Source: Bryobacterales bacterium
GTDB taxonomy: Bacteria; Acidobacteriota; Terriglobia; Bryobacterales; Bryobacteraceae
Assembly (NCBI GenBank): GCA_027459465.1
Contig: DAIDIH010000369.1
Span: 1 to 45,464 of the forward strand
Reading direction: 5' to 3'
Length of the DNA: 45,464 nucleotides
The notes under the pieces were generated by a model. That model did not search any database. It was not told the DNA's origin and saw nothing but the letters and a program-made list of their open reading frames with translations. The position numbers were made by a program, and so were the translations under genes. Each line of letters opens with the position of its first letter. The first letter of the stretch is position 1. Shown here piece by piece: positions 35,801 to 43,133 of this stretch.

Positions 35801-36460
35801 CGCATCCGCGGTCTGCCCGGCGAGCATCGTTCCGGTCGCCTCAATCGTCCCCGACACAATCACCGGAACATCTTCGCCCAACTCTTCTTCCAGCCGCCGC
35901 ACCGCCAGCAGCGCCGCCTTGATATTCCGCGTGTCCTGCGCGGTCTCAATCAGCAGCAGGTCCGCGCCGCCCTCCGCCAGTCCCGCCGCCTGCACATAGA
36001 AGTGCTCGATCAGTTCCGGAAACGTGACGCCGCCCGTAACCGTAATCGACTTCGTCGTCGGCCCCATCGACCCGGCGACGAACCGCGGCCGCCCCGGCCG
36101 CGAGAATTCTTCCGCCGCCGACCGGGCCAGCCGCGCCGCCGCAACATTGATCTCCCGCGCCTTCGCCTCCAGCCCATACTCGGCCAGCACCAGCGGCGTC
36201 GCGCCGAACGTGTCCGTCTCGACAATATCCGCCCCCGCCTCGTAATACGCCCGATGAATCCGCGAAATAACGTCCGGCCGCGTCAGAACCAGGTTTTCGT
36301 TGCACCCCTCCAGCGCCGCCCCGCCGAAATCCTCCGCCGTCAAATGGCTCTGCTGGATCATCGTGCCCATCGCCCCGTCAAGCACAAGAATGCGTGTCGC
36401 TAGGGCGTCAAGAAGGGCTTGCTGTCGGTTCTGGTCCAATTCCGTGGGCTCCGGCGACAC
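32882..36460 (-). CDS. metH: Cobalamin-dependent methionine synthase
   Basis: A 1192-residue cytoplasmic enzyme that makes methionine from homocysteine and methyl-THF. Domains appear in order. The homocysteine-binding barrel has zinc ligands Cys237, Cys300 and Cys301 (GLNCATGPE, GGCCGTTPAHI). The pterin-binding barrel (VGERTNVIGSRLFKNLV near 345) follows. Next are the cap and B12 domains, with the DxHxxG motif GDVHDIGKN, whose His762 ligates cobalt. The C-terminal AdoMet reactivation domain has RYSFGYPACP near 1125. All four modules are present, so no MetE-type partner or separate activation protein is needed. I see no cobalamin or SAM riboswitch in the 55 bases upstream, although the inverted repeat at 36479-36509 is there. 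Confidence 0.95.
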   Translation of the reverse strand: MSPEPTELDQNRQQALLDALATRILVLDGAMGTMIQQSHLTAEDFGGAALEGCNENLVLTRPDVISRIHRAYYEAGADIVETDTFGATPLVLAEYGLEAKAREINVAAARLARSAAEEFSRPGRPRFVAGSMGPTTKSITVTGGVTFPELIEHFYVQAAGLAEGGADLLLIETAQDTRNIKAALLAVRRLEEELGEDVPVIVSGTIEATGTMLAGQTADALWVSLAHAGLLGIGLNCATGPEFMTSHLRTLHEMAPVYVSCYPNAGLPDVEGRYLETPETLAAQLDRFAAHGWLNLVGGCCGTTPAHIRAIAQMAANHAPRRVPEPSHRSYYSGIETVEAEDSNRPLIVGERTNVIGSRLFKNLVAGAQWEEASEIARRQVRNGAHIVDICLQSSEREEIADIPPFYEKLIRKTKAPLMIDTTDAKAIELALTYCQGKSIINSVNLEDGEEKFERVCPLARAYGAALICGTIDEDKQQAQAFTRERKLAVARRSVELLTGKYGIPAEDILIDPLVFPCATGDENYIGGAVETIEAIRLIKREIPFVKTVLGVSNVSFGLPAAAREVVNSVFLYHATKAGLDLAIVNAEKLERFASLDEAERKLAERLLFNTPPEEGELSRAPADWREQGREQRAAINQFHIAAISEHFRQNARKEKAKAADLPLDERLANYIIEGTKDGLIADLERKRAEGAAPLDIINGPLMKGMAEVGRLFNNNELIVAEVLQSAEAMKAAVSHLEQFMEKSETAARGRILLATVKGDVHDIGKNLVEIILSNNGYDVVNLGIKVPPEDLIRAYHEHEPDAIGLSGLLVKSAQQMVVTGGDLKEAGIRVPLLVGGAALSQKFTETRIAPAYEAPTFYAKDAMTGLRLLNEIMDPERREQVLASISISANRPSAAAEAPEAVPSGEHRSRKVAADILIPPAPYLDRRVRAVGNLAEVWGYINPYMLYGRHLGFKGNFEALLAQRDPKALKLYHDVEEVKEWAKGFLRVRVVWQFFEAERDGNAIRLFAPGEASPKHVFHFGRQAREDGLCLSDYILDPQDGRRDHLALFVVTAGEGVRERSEEAKQAGEFFRAHALQALAIETAEAAAEWLHRRIREDWGFPDPPEMTMQQRFTSRYRGKRYSFGYPACPNLDDQQGMWKLLQPEEIGVRLTEGMMMEPEASVSALVFHHPACAYFTAAETAEPALAESGG

Positions 36461-36478
36461 TCCGGCGCCTCGATTCGG

Positions 36479-36509
36479 CCCGGTGTTCTTTCAGTGTAGC
36501 TTCACCGGG
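36479..36509 (-). repeat. Inverted repeat upstream of metH
   Basis: CCCGGTG (36479-36485) and CACCGGG (36503-36509) form a perfect 7-bp stem with a 17-base loop just 18 bases upstream of the metH start. It could be a weak terminator for upstream genes or an mRNA leader hairpin. It does not resemble a known riboswitch consensus that I could recognise. Confidence 0.3.
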
Positions 36510-36515
36510 GGCGGC

Positions 36516-36870
36516 CTAAAACCCCAAACTCGCGCGGTTCGTTAGCCACCAGGCTTTCCAGAACGACAGGTAGAAGCTCTCATGCCGGACGGAGGACGAT
36601 GCCGCCAGCCGCTCGTAGAGCGTGTCGATCACCGGCGGCTTCAGTTGCTCCAGGTCGCCGCTGAAGAGGTCGTCGAGACGATAAGAACCACCGGGTGAGG
36701 GTCTGTCCCGTACCGCCAGAGCCCCCCAATGAGCCGTGGTATTCTCGACGCGATCGCGCATCCGTCAGGCGTCTCCACCCCCTGCAGCCAGCCCTGATTG
36801 AGCGGTTCGCGCTTGAGACGCGCGAGGCCGGGAACGGCAACGGAAAGATCCGGTTCGACGGGAGGGCGCG
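36516..36870 (-). pseudogene. Unassigned stretch between phoB and metH, possibly a broken gene
   Basis: About 355 bases with no convincing intact gene. Right after the phoB stop the same frame stays open with coding-like composition (PPVEPDLSVAVPGLARL and GWLQGVETPDG) and no start codon. About 180 bases later another frame shows a natural-looking end (YRLDDLFSGDLEQL, then FYLSFWKAWWLTNR, stop at 36516). The two would join with one frameshift near 36685. The 81-residue frame from 36761 taken alone has no recognisable family. I do not know the ancestral function; it may also be chance coding potential in GC-rich DNA. No riboswitch or RNA gene was recognised here. Confidence 0.3.
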
Positions 36871-36874
36871 ATAC

Positions 36875-37573
36875 CTACACCGCCGCGGTCACCGGTTCCT
36901 CGTTAAAGCTGTAACCAAACCCGCGCACCGAGCGGATCATCTGCGGATTCCCCGGGTCGGTCTCCACCTTCTGCCGCAGACGCAGAACGTACACGTCCAC
37001 CGTCCGGTCCGTCACCGCGCGGTCCTGCCCCCACACCGCGTCCAAAAGCTGCTCGCGGCTGAACACAACTCCCGGCCGGCTCATCAGATATTCGAGCAGC
37101 CGGAATTCGGTGGCCGTGAGCGTAATCTCCTCACCGTGCAAACGAACGCGGCAACTCGAGCGGTCAAGCTCAATCGGACCCGAACGAATCAACTTCGGCG
37201 GCGTCGCCTGCCCTCGGAACTGCGTCTTGATCCGCGCGATCAGCTCGCGAATGAAGAACGGCTTCACGATGTAATCGTTGGCCCCCAGCTCCAGTCCCAC
37301 AATGCGGTCCGCCTCCGATGCCCGCGCCGTAAGGAAAATCACCGGAATGTGCGCCAGGTCCGGATGGCTCCGGATCCCCTTGCAGATATCCAGGCCGTCG
37401 GAGTCCGGCAGCATGATGTCCAGCAGAATCAGATCCGGCCGCTCGCGGCGGCAGAGCTCAATCGCGCCTTTCCCCGTCTGCGCCCCGGCCATCGCGAAGC
37501 CTTCCTTTTCCAGGTTGTACTTCAACAACGAATAGAGGTCGGCGTCGTCTTCAATCAGAACAATCTTTTTCAT
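36875..37573 (-). CDS. PhoB/OmpR-family response regulator
   Basis: A 232-residue transcription factor. The receiver domain has Asp9/Asp10, phosphoacceptor Asp52 (LILLDIMLPDSDG), Thr in FLTARAS and Lys in IVKPFF. The winged-helix DNA-binding domain starts near 130 with LTATEFRLLEYLM, SREQLLDAVWG and the C-terminal IRSVRGFGYSF. This domain order and the -VWG-...-RTVDVYVLRLR segment fit PhoB most closely. It follows the PhoR-like kinase by 43 bases. No pst or phoU genes are in the window, so the phosphate role is inferred from sequence type only. Confidence 0.9.
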   Translation of the reverse strand: MKKIVLIEDDADLYSLLKYNLEKEGFAMAGAQTGKGAIELCRRERPDLILLDIMLPDSDGLDICKGIRSHPDLAHIPVIFLTARASEADRIVGLELGANDYIVKPFFIRELIARIKTQFRGQATPPKLIRSGPIELDRSSCRVRLHGEEITLTATEFRLLEYLMSRPGVVFSREQLLDAVWGQDRAVTDRTVDVYVLRLRQKVETDPGNPQMIRSVRGFGYSFNEEPVTAAV

Positions 37574-37577
37574 GCGG

Positions 37578-37592
37578 ACATTGCCTCAATGT
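37578..37592 (-). repeat. Small stem-loop in the phoR-phoB spacer
   Basis: ACATTG CCT CAATGT: a perfect 6-bp inverted repeat with a 3-base loop, 5 to 19 bases upstream of the phoB ATG, so it overlaps the expected ribosome-binding region and could modulate translation. Chance is possible for a hairpin this short. Confidence 0.3.
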
Positions 37593-37616
37593 AGAACGAT
37601 TTCCATTACAAATTGA

Positions 37617-39086
37617 TTACGGAGCGGTTAACTCTGGCTGAATCGCTCCGGTTTCAAGCAGCCCCAAATCCTGCACCGGCAACGTAAAAAAGAACGTAGA
37701 CCCTTGATTTACCACGCTTTCCACACGCGCTTCCCCGCCCTGCGCCCGGGCCAGATGTTTCACGATCGCCAGGCCCAGCCCCGTTCCGCCCAGCTCGCGC
37801 GACCGCGCCTTATCCACCCGGTAAAACCGCTCGAACAGCCGCGGCAGCTCCTGCTCCGGAATCCCCACGCCCGTATCCCGGACGTAAATCTCCACCTTCT
37901 CCGGCATCGAGTTCTCCACCGGCCGCGCCCCGACATAAATAAACCCGCCCGCCGGCGTGTACTTCAGCGCGTTATCGAGCAGGTTCATCAGAATCTGGTG
38001 CACCGCTTCCGAATCGCAGAACACTTCCGTGTCCTCCGGCGCCGCCTCGATCACGATGCGCACTTCTTTCTTATCCGCCAGCGGCTGCATCGACTCGACA
38101 TTCTGCCGCAGCAGAGCGTTCACGTAGTAGCCCGCGAACTGGAATTTCTGCGTCTTCAGCTCGATCCGCGACAGCGTCAGCAGATCCGCCGTCAGCCGCC
38201 CCAGCCGTTCCGCGTTCTGCTTGATGATCCCCAGAAAACGCAGGTTGTGCTCGGAATCGTGGATCGCGCCGTCGAGCAGCGTATCCGTGTAGCCCTGAAT
38301 CGAAGCCAGCGGCGTCCGCAGCTCATGCGACACGTTGATGACGAAGTCCTTCCGCACCCGCTCGAGCTTTTCCATCTCGTTCTGCTCGCGCTGCAACTCC
38401 GTCACGGTCCGCTCCAGCTTCGCGCCCGTCTCGTTAAGCCGGTCGCTGAGAATCGACAACTCGTCTTTCCCGTGCGTTTCGAGCCGCGCATGAAAGTCGC
38501 CCGCCGCCAGCTTCCCCGTGTACTCGATGATCGCCCCCAGCCGCCGCGCGAAGTACCGCGAAAACAACGCCGCCAGGGCAAAAAACGGAAGAAACGCCAC
38601 GGCGGTCGAAGCAATCACCCGGCGCCGGATCGTGTTCACCTGCTCGTGAATCCTCTTCAGCGACCGCGCCAGCCGCACCGCATACGGCCCCGCCGGCACC
38701 GCAACGTAAAGCAGGTCCTGGTCGATGGTGTGGGAATGGCGGATGCTCCAGCCCGTACGGCCGGCAAACGCCTCCATCAGTTCCGGCCGATGGCGGTGAT
38801 TCTCCATCCGCGCCGGGTCGGCGTCGGAATCGGCCAGCACCCGGCCATCCGGAGCCACTACCGTCAGCCTCGCCCCGGCCACCTGCGCCAGCAGATGACA
38901 CTCGGAAACCAACGTCTCCGGAGACCGCGAGGCTAGCATGTGGCCCTTCTCTTCCAGGCTCCGCCGCGTATCTTCGAGATATCCCGCTCGCGTGCTCCTC
39001 GCCGCCAGGAAATCCACCCCGAACAGCGTTGCGCCCAGCACCACAAGTAGGGCGGCAATCAGTTTCAGAAAGATGCGCGGGGCCAC
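37617..39086 (-). CDS. PhoR-like membrane sensor histidine kinase
   Basis: A 489-residue sensor. TM1 is at residues 8-28, a periplasmic sensing region follows to about 157 (LTVVAPDGRVLADSDAD, PAS-like), then TM2 at 158-178 and a HAMP linker at 180-232 (FARRLGAIIEYTGKLAAGDFHARLE). The HisKA motif FVINVSHELRTPL places the phosphoacceptor at His254. The ATPase domain has the N box NLLDNALKYT, the G1 box VRDTGVGIP, F box and G2 box GGTGLGLAIVKH. All catalytic parts are intact. The periplasmic loop between the two helices resembles the PhoR/PhoP-type sensors, and pairing with the PhoB-like regulator downstream supports PhoR. It follows a methyltransferase-like gene by 18 bases. Confidence 0.9.
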   Translation of the reverse strand: MAPRIFLKLIAALLVVLGATLFGVDFLAARSTRAGYLEDTRRSLEEKGHMLASRSPETLVSECHLLAQVAGARLTVVAPDGRVLADSDADPARMENHRHRPELMEAFAGRTGWSIRHSHTIDQDLLYVAVPAGPYAVRLARSLKRIHEQVNTIRRRVIASTAVAFLPFFALAALFSRYFARRLGAIIEYTGKLAAGDFHARLETHGKDELSILSDRLNETGAKLERTVTELQREQNEMEKLERVRKDFVINVSHELRTPLASIQGYTDTLLDGAIHDSEHNLRFLGIIKQNAERLGRLTADLLTLSRIELKTQKFQFAGYYVNALLRQNVESMQPLADKKEVRIVIEAAPEDTEVFCDSEAVHQILMNLLDNALKYTPAGGFIYVGARPVENSMPEKVEIYVRDTGVGIPEQELPRLFERFYRVDKARSRELGGTGLGLAIVKHLARAQGGEARVESVVNQGSTFFFTLPVQDLGLLETGAIQPELTAP

Positions 39087-39104
39087 GAAAGTCCTGATTA
39101 TATT

Positions 39105-40073
39105 CTACCCGGACGAAGCGCTCCATGCGTTGGCGTTGCGTCTCGCCAGCAGCGCAAACCGGGCATAGAAATTTCCCGGAATACGGTCCAAACCCCGAAG
39201 ACGCAGCACGCGGAAATCGAAGCCGCCCGAGACGGGATCGAGGATCCTTTCGCGCAGGGTTTCCGGGCTGTAGAAACGCCCATGCCGGTTGCCCCATCCG
39301 CGCACGGCCCGAATTGTACCGGCCGCATCGAACGGGACATCGCCATCGCAACTGTACGTAGGGTCCGTCTGGGTGAAGGGCTCCGGCGAAAGGTAAAGCG
39401 GGATGATGAGAACGCGTCCGGATGGCCGGGTCACACGCGCCAACTCCCGGAACAACGCCGTATCGGAAGCACCTTCGAAATGCTCGAGCGAGCACGTCAG
39501 CGTCGCCTTCGTCACCGAGCCCTCGCCCAGCTCCATCGCGCAGGCATCGCCGCCAAACCACCGCGCCTGCCTCCCCCGCCACCGCCAACGCCACCAGGGA
39601 GCCGGCCCTGGCGCCGCGATCGACGTGTCATACGGGCATCGATCCGTGAAACCCCGCGGGTACATGTAATCCTGGCCATACGCGCTGCAGCCCCGCAGTT
39701 CCGCGGCGATCAGCGGCAGCGGAGAGCGTTCGCTCGCCACATCAAGCAGCACGTCTCGCGGCCCCACCCTCAGCAATTCCAACGTTGCAAAATGCTCGAA
39801 GGATTTTTCGGCCAGATTTCCCACCGCGTAAGTCGGAAAGCGCTCCCGGTAGCCCGCTTTCGTCACATATCTCCCGAAACGCCCGGCGGGAACGTGCCAT
39901 TCCTCTGTGGGTACTCCCAGCCGTCCCACGGCGTCCAAGATCGTGGACACAGCATCGGGAGAGAAGCCATCCGCCTCCCCGTCCACGACAGGCACAGGCG
40001 CGATGCGGCGCAATCCCTCCAGCGCCTGCTCATGGCTCACGCCGGTCACATGGCGTTGATACTCGTAACCCAA
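39105..40073 (-). CDS. SAM-dependent methyltransferase-like protein
   Basis: A 322-residue protein with a likely class I methyltransferase core: motif I-like VLLDVASERSPLPL (near 109-122), an Asp in the strand-2 region (YGQDYMYP), LTCSLEHFEGASDTALFREL (motif IV/V-like) and RVLIIPLYL. The Gly-rich loop normally following motif I is replaced by SERSPLP, so SAM binding is probable but not certain. The N-terminal 100 residues are unrecognised. The start is a TTG at 40073 with GGGAGG eight bases upstream, which decides this start. It lies between nadD and phoR, 18 bases from the latter, so it may be co-expressed with the two-component pair. The substrate is unknown. Confidence 0.65.
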   Translation of the reverse strand: MGYEYQRHVTGVSHEQALEGLRRIAPVPVVDGEADGFSPDAVSTILDAVGRLGVPTEEWHVPAGRFGRYVTKAGYRERFPTYAVGNLAEKSFEHFATLELLRVGPRDVLLDVASERSPLPLIAAELRGCSAYGQDYMYPRGFTDRCPYDTSIAAPGPAPWWRWRWRGRQARWFGGDACAMELGEGSVTKATLTCSLEHFEGASDTALFRELARVTRPSGRVLIIPLYLSPEPFTQTDPTYSCDGDVPFDAAGTIRAVRGWGNRHGRFYSPETLRERILDPVSGGFDFRVLRLRGLDRIPGNFYARFALLARRNANAWSASSG

Positions 40074-40128
40074 ACCCAGGTCCTCCCGGAAGCCGCGCGG
40101 CGGCTCAGCCTCCCAGTCTAGCGCCGCC

Positions 40129-40710
40129 TCACCTCATGTTCGCCATCGCCGGCCATTGATACAGGCCGTGCTCCGCGATATACCGCGCCACGGCTGGTGG
40201 CAGATCCGCCGGCATCTCGCCCGCCGCCAGCTTCCGCCGGATCTCCGAAGACGAATCCGGCAGCAACACCGTGTCGAGCCGCTCCACCCGCGCCCCTTCC
40301 GGAACCGTGTATTCATGCCCCGGCCGCGTCACGACAATAAACCGCACCTGCGCCACCACCTCCCGCCACCGCTTCCACTTGTCGATCTCGGCGAAAGCGT
40401 CGGCCCCGATCAGGAAATACGGCTCCGGGTCCCGCACACGCAGCTTCTCGATCGTCAGAATCGAATAACTCGGTCCCGGCCCTTCCTCGACCCGCGACGG
40501 CTCAAACCGCGGATCCTCCGCGCACGCCAACTCCACCATCCGGTAGCGGTGCTCGAAACTCTCCGTCGTCTGCCCCGGCTTGTGCGGCGGATTCCCCGCC
40601 GGAATGAACACCACACGGTCGAGCGCGAACGCGTTGGCGGCCTCGCGGGCGACTTTCAAATGAGCATTGTGAATGGGGTCGAAGGTCCCCCCGAAAATGG
40701 CGATCGGCAC
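40129..40710 (-). CDS. nadD: Nicotinate-nucleotide adenylyltransferase
   Basis: A 193-residue enzyme that joins nicotinate mononucleotide with ATP in NAD synthesis. The nucleotidyltransferase opening IFGGTFDPIHNAHL contains the catalytic HxxH at residues 14-17. The substrate region FIPAGNPPHKPG, the block FLIGADAF and the C-terminal SSSEIRRKL (ISSTxIR equivalent) are all intact. Length is normal. The start is a GTG at 40710. It is followed 55 bases later by the methyltransferase-like gene. Confidence 0.93.
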   Translation of the reverse strand: MPIAIFGGTFDPIHNAHLKVAREAANAFALDRVVFIPAGNPPHKPGQTTESFEHRYRMVELACAEDPRFEPSRVEEGPGPSYSILTIEKLRVRDPEPYFLIGADAFAEIDKWKRWREVVAQVRFIVVTRPGHEYTVPEGARVERLDTVLLPDSSSEIRRKLAAGEMPADLPPAVARYIAEHGLYQWPAMANMR

Positions 40711-40781
40711 AGTCAGCGGCCCTAGGCCGTCTTTCTAGTTTACGCGCCCCACGGCGCCCCCTCCATTTAAGCCGTCATCCC

Positions 40782-41345
40782 CTAAAACGTCAGCCCGATC
40801 AGAAACTCCGCCTGGTTCTGCCCCACCTGCAGATTCGGAAACGGCGGCAGACCGCTCCCCGATCCCCACCGCGTGTAGCGCAACTCCGGCGACACATGCA
40901 CCTTGAACAGCCCAACCTCCACGCCCGCGCCCATCGCGAACCCCGCCCCGCTCAGCGACAGGTTGTGCAGCGAAGCATGACGGAACGACGGCCCCGCCTC
41001 CACATACGGCTTGATGAGCGGAAACGCAAACCGGTACTTTCCCAGGATCGGAAACTCCCACGAACCGTCCGTGTGGTTGACCGGTGCGCCTCCAATCGGT
41101 TGCGTCGTGTAATTCAACGGCCGGTACAAAGCGTCCACTTCCACGCCGAAGCCCAGCGGCAGCCAAAGCCCGGCCATCGGCCCAAAAACGTACCCTTTGG
41201 AATTGCTGAAAATGCTCCCCGGCGCGCCGGTGAAGGTCTGCACCGGATTAGTCAACGGAACGCCGCCCTTCAAACCGAACTCAAACGACTGCCCGGATAC
41301 GGTAATGGCAGTCAAGAACAATACGAAGACAAAATGTTTCAACAT
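40782..41345 (-). CDS. Small outer-membrane beta-barrel protein
   Basis: A 187-residue protein with a signal peptide (MLKHFVFVLFLTAITVSG, cleavage near residue 18) and alternating hydrophobic/polar strands typical of an 8-stranded outer-membrane barrel (FEFGLKGGVPL, GYVFGPMAGLWLPLGFGVEV, KPYVEAGPSFR). It ends in a terminal Phe (FLIGLTF), the barrel-assembly signal recognised by the BAM machinery. Length suits an OmpA/OmpX-like porin or adhesion protein. It lies 11 bases after the DUF1080 gene, so the two are probably made together. No specific function can be read. Confidence 0.75.
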   Translation of the reverse strand: MLKHFVFVLFLTAITVSGQSFEFGLKGGVPLTNPVQTFTGAPGSIFSNSKGYVFGPMAGLWLPLGFGVEVDALYRPLNYTTQPIGGAPVNHTDGSWEFPILGKYRFAFPLIKPYVEAGPSFRHASLHNLSLSGAGFAMGAGVEVGLFKVHVSPELRYTRWGSGSGLPPFPNLQVGQNQAEFLIGLTF

Positions 41346-41356
41346 CTGCTCTCAGT

Positions 41357-42016
41357 TTATCCGTTCAGAAGCCGGATCCGCATATTGCGAAACTCCACCT
41401 TCATCGGCTGCCCCGCATGAAGCTGCAGCGCGATCACCCCCGTCCGCGCGCTGTCATCGTGCAACTCGGCGGTTACGAGATCGTTCACCTTCAACTGGAT
41501 GAAATCCCCGTCGCAGCGCACCTCGTAGCGGTTCCACCCGCCCGGATCGACCACGCGCTCCGCCTTCCCCTTCCAGCCGTTGACAATCGTCCCGCGCGTG
41601 CCCCGCTCGTCGTAGATCGAACCCCACCAGTTGTCCGCCGCCATGTCGGCTTGCAAACCCTGTACCGCCCAGTCCGCCAGACGCCGGCTCCGGAACTGAA
41701 TCCCGCTGTTGTGATTGCGCAACCGCACCTCGGTACGTAAGACGAAGTTCGAATAATCCCGTTTCGTGATGAGAAACGAATTGTGAGGGATCGCGGTTTT
41801 ATCCGTAGAACCCACCACCACGCCATCCTGTATGCTCCACAGCCTGGGATCACCGTCCCAGCCGTCGAGCGTCCGGCCGTCGAACATAGGCACGAAGCCG
41901 GCTTCGTCGTCGGCATCGAGCCTCGGCAACGTAGCCAGACCGGCGGCGGCCAGAAGGGCCCTGCGGCTGAAAATCGGAGAAAAGGAATCGTTGGGGAATA
42001 GCGAACCAGGTTTCAT
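41357..42016 (-). CDS. Secreted 3-keto-disaccharide hydrolase-type (DUF1080) protein
   Basis: A 219-residue single-domain protein with a Tat-like leader (FSRRALLAAAGLATLP). The body has the DUF1080 marks: FVPMFDGRTLDGWDGDPRLWSI, FVLRTEVRLRNHNSGIQFRSR, DNWWGSIYDERGTRG and a closing VKVEFRNMRIRLL-like strand. Members adopt a concanavalin-like fold, and some hydrolyse 3-keto-glucosides. The ATG at 42016 gives the leader; a longer frame to 42256 is antisense sequence. It is divergent from tlpA by 46 bases and precedes the barrel gene. Acidobacteria and Planctomycetes carry many such genes. Confidence 0.82.
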   Translation of the reverse strand: MKPGSLFPNDSFSPIFSRRALLAAAGLATLPRLDADDEAGFVPMFDGRTLDGWDGDPRLWSIQDGVVVGSTDKTAIPHNSFLITKRDYSNFVLRTEVRLRNHNSGIQFRSRRLADWAVQGLQADMAADNWWGSIYDERGTRGTIVNGWKGKAERVVDPGGWNRYEVRCDGDFIQLKVNDLVTAELHDDSARTGVIALQLHAGQPMKVEFRNMRIRLLNG

Positions 42017-42062
42017 TGGATAATAAGTATAGGCGCGGCGCGAGCGCCACGCCAAACCAGCC

Positions 42063-42644
42063 GTGAACGAGAACGTCGCAACACCCACACAGCCCTCCAG
42101 GGCGAGCCGAATCGAAACCGCCATCAAAATCGCCTGCGTGGCCCTGGCCGTCGGCGGCACCATCTGGGCGCTCCTGCCCGCCCGGGCCCATCCGGGCTCG
42201 AGCGTGCGCGGCGTCAGCGCCCGCACCCACAACATGCCCGATTTTTCCCTGTCCACGCTCGACGGGCATAAATGGAAACTCAGCGATCACCGCGGCGATG
42301 TCGTGCTCGTGAATTTCTGGGCCACATGGTGCCCGCCCTGCCGCGCCGAGATCCCCAGCTTCATGAAGCTTTCCCGGCAGCTCGCCGGACAGCCGTTCGC
42401 CATCGCGGGCATCGCCATGGACGACGGCGGCGCTACCGATGTCGCCCCGTTCGTGCGCAACGAGCACATGAACTACCCGGTCCTGCTGCCCGACTCTTCT
42501 TTCTCGCTCGGCGACGGCATCGATTCGCTGCCCACCAGTTTCCTCGTGGACAAGAAGGGGCGTATCGCAAAGGTCTACGTGGGGGAAGTGGACCCCGACG
42601 CGCTCAACGAAGACGTTCACTCGCTGCTCAACGAAAAACTCTGA
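42063..42644 (+). CDS. TlpA-like thioredoxin-fold protein
   Basis: A 193-residue membrane-anchored periplasmic thioredoxin. A single N-terminal helix (residues 20-38) anchors it. The active site FWATWCPPCRAEIPSF gives Cys90 and Cys93, and the cis-Pro loop lies in SLPTSFLVD. This is the ResA/TlpA arrangement (extracytoplasmic, often reducing cytochrome c apoproteins or other Cys clients), and the AhpC/TSA-like MPDFSLSTLDGHKWKLSDHRG segment precedes it. The start is a GTG at 42063. No cytochrome biogenesis genes are nearby, so its client is unknown. Confidence 0.88.
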   Translation: MNENVATPTQPSRASRIETAIKIACVALAVGGTIWALLPARAHPGSSVRGVSARTHNMPDFSLSTLDGHKWKLSDHRGDVVLVNFWATWCPPCRAEIPSFMKLSRQLAGQPFAIAGIAMDDGGATDVAPFVRNEHMNYPVLLPDSSFSLGDGIDSLPTSFLVDKKGRIAKVYVGEVDPDALNEDVHSLLNEKL

Positions 42645-42651
42645 GCGCCTT

Positions 42652-43095
42652 CTACCCGCTCGCCGTCTGCAGCCTCGCGGCCGTATTGGCCAGTTCGTCG
42701 CAGCGGTTGTTGTCTTCGTGCGAAGCGTGGCCTTTCGTCCAGGCCCACTCCGCTTTGTGCCGCGCCACCTGCTCATCGAGTTCCCGCCACAGGTCCTGGT
42801 TCACCACCGCCGCTTTCGTCGACGTCTTCCAGCCATTCCGTTTCCACCGCGCAATCCACTGCGTGATCCCGTTCTTCAGATACTGTGAATCGGTTACCAC
42901 CTCCACCTCGCACGGCTCCTTCAGCGCCCGCAGACCCTCCACCGCCGCCTTCAGTTCCATCCGGTTGTTCGTCGTCCGCGGCTCCGAACCGAAAATCTCT
43001 TTCTTTTTGCCGTTGTAACGGAGGATGCAGGCCCACCCACCCGGACCGGGATTGCCCAGGCACGACCCATCCGTAATCAAGAGAACCCGTTTCAT
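42652..43095 (-). CDS. rnhA: Ribonuclease HI
   Basis: A 147-residue enzyme that cuts RNA in RNA-DNA hybrids. The DEDD metal residues are Asp9 (LLITDGSCLGNPGPGG), Glu47 (NNRMELKAAV), Asp69 (VVTDSQYLKNGI) and Asp133 (RCDELANTAA), with the mobile His123 in KGHASHEDNN. The basic handle IARWKRNGWKTSTK is present. Length is that of E. coli RNase HI (155). It is convergent with tlpA, with only 7 bases between the stops. Confidence 0.95.
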   Translation of the reverse strand: MKRVLLITDGSCLGNPGPGGWACILRYNGKKKEIFGSEPRTTNNRMELKAAVEGLRALKEPCEVEVVTDSQYLKNGITQWIARWKRNGWKTSTKAAVVNQDLWRELDEQVARHKAEWAWTKGHASHEDNNRCDELANTAARLQTASG

Positions 43096-43133
43096 CGTTC
43101 GGGAATGCGCGCCGCCGGCAGTGTCCGGAACGC

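Noticed and set aside
36461-36515. A SAM or cobalamin riboswitch before metH
   Set aside because: I looked for B12-box and SAM-type helices in the short upstream region and saw only a 7-bp inverted repeat.
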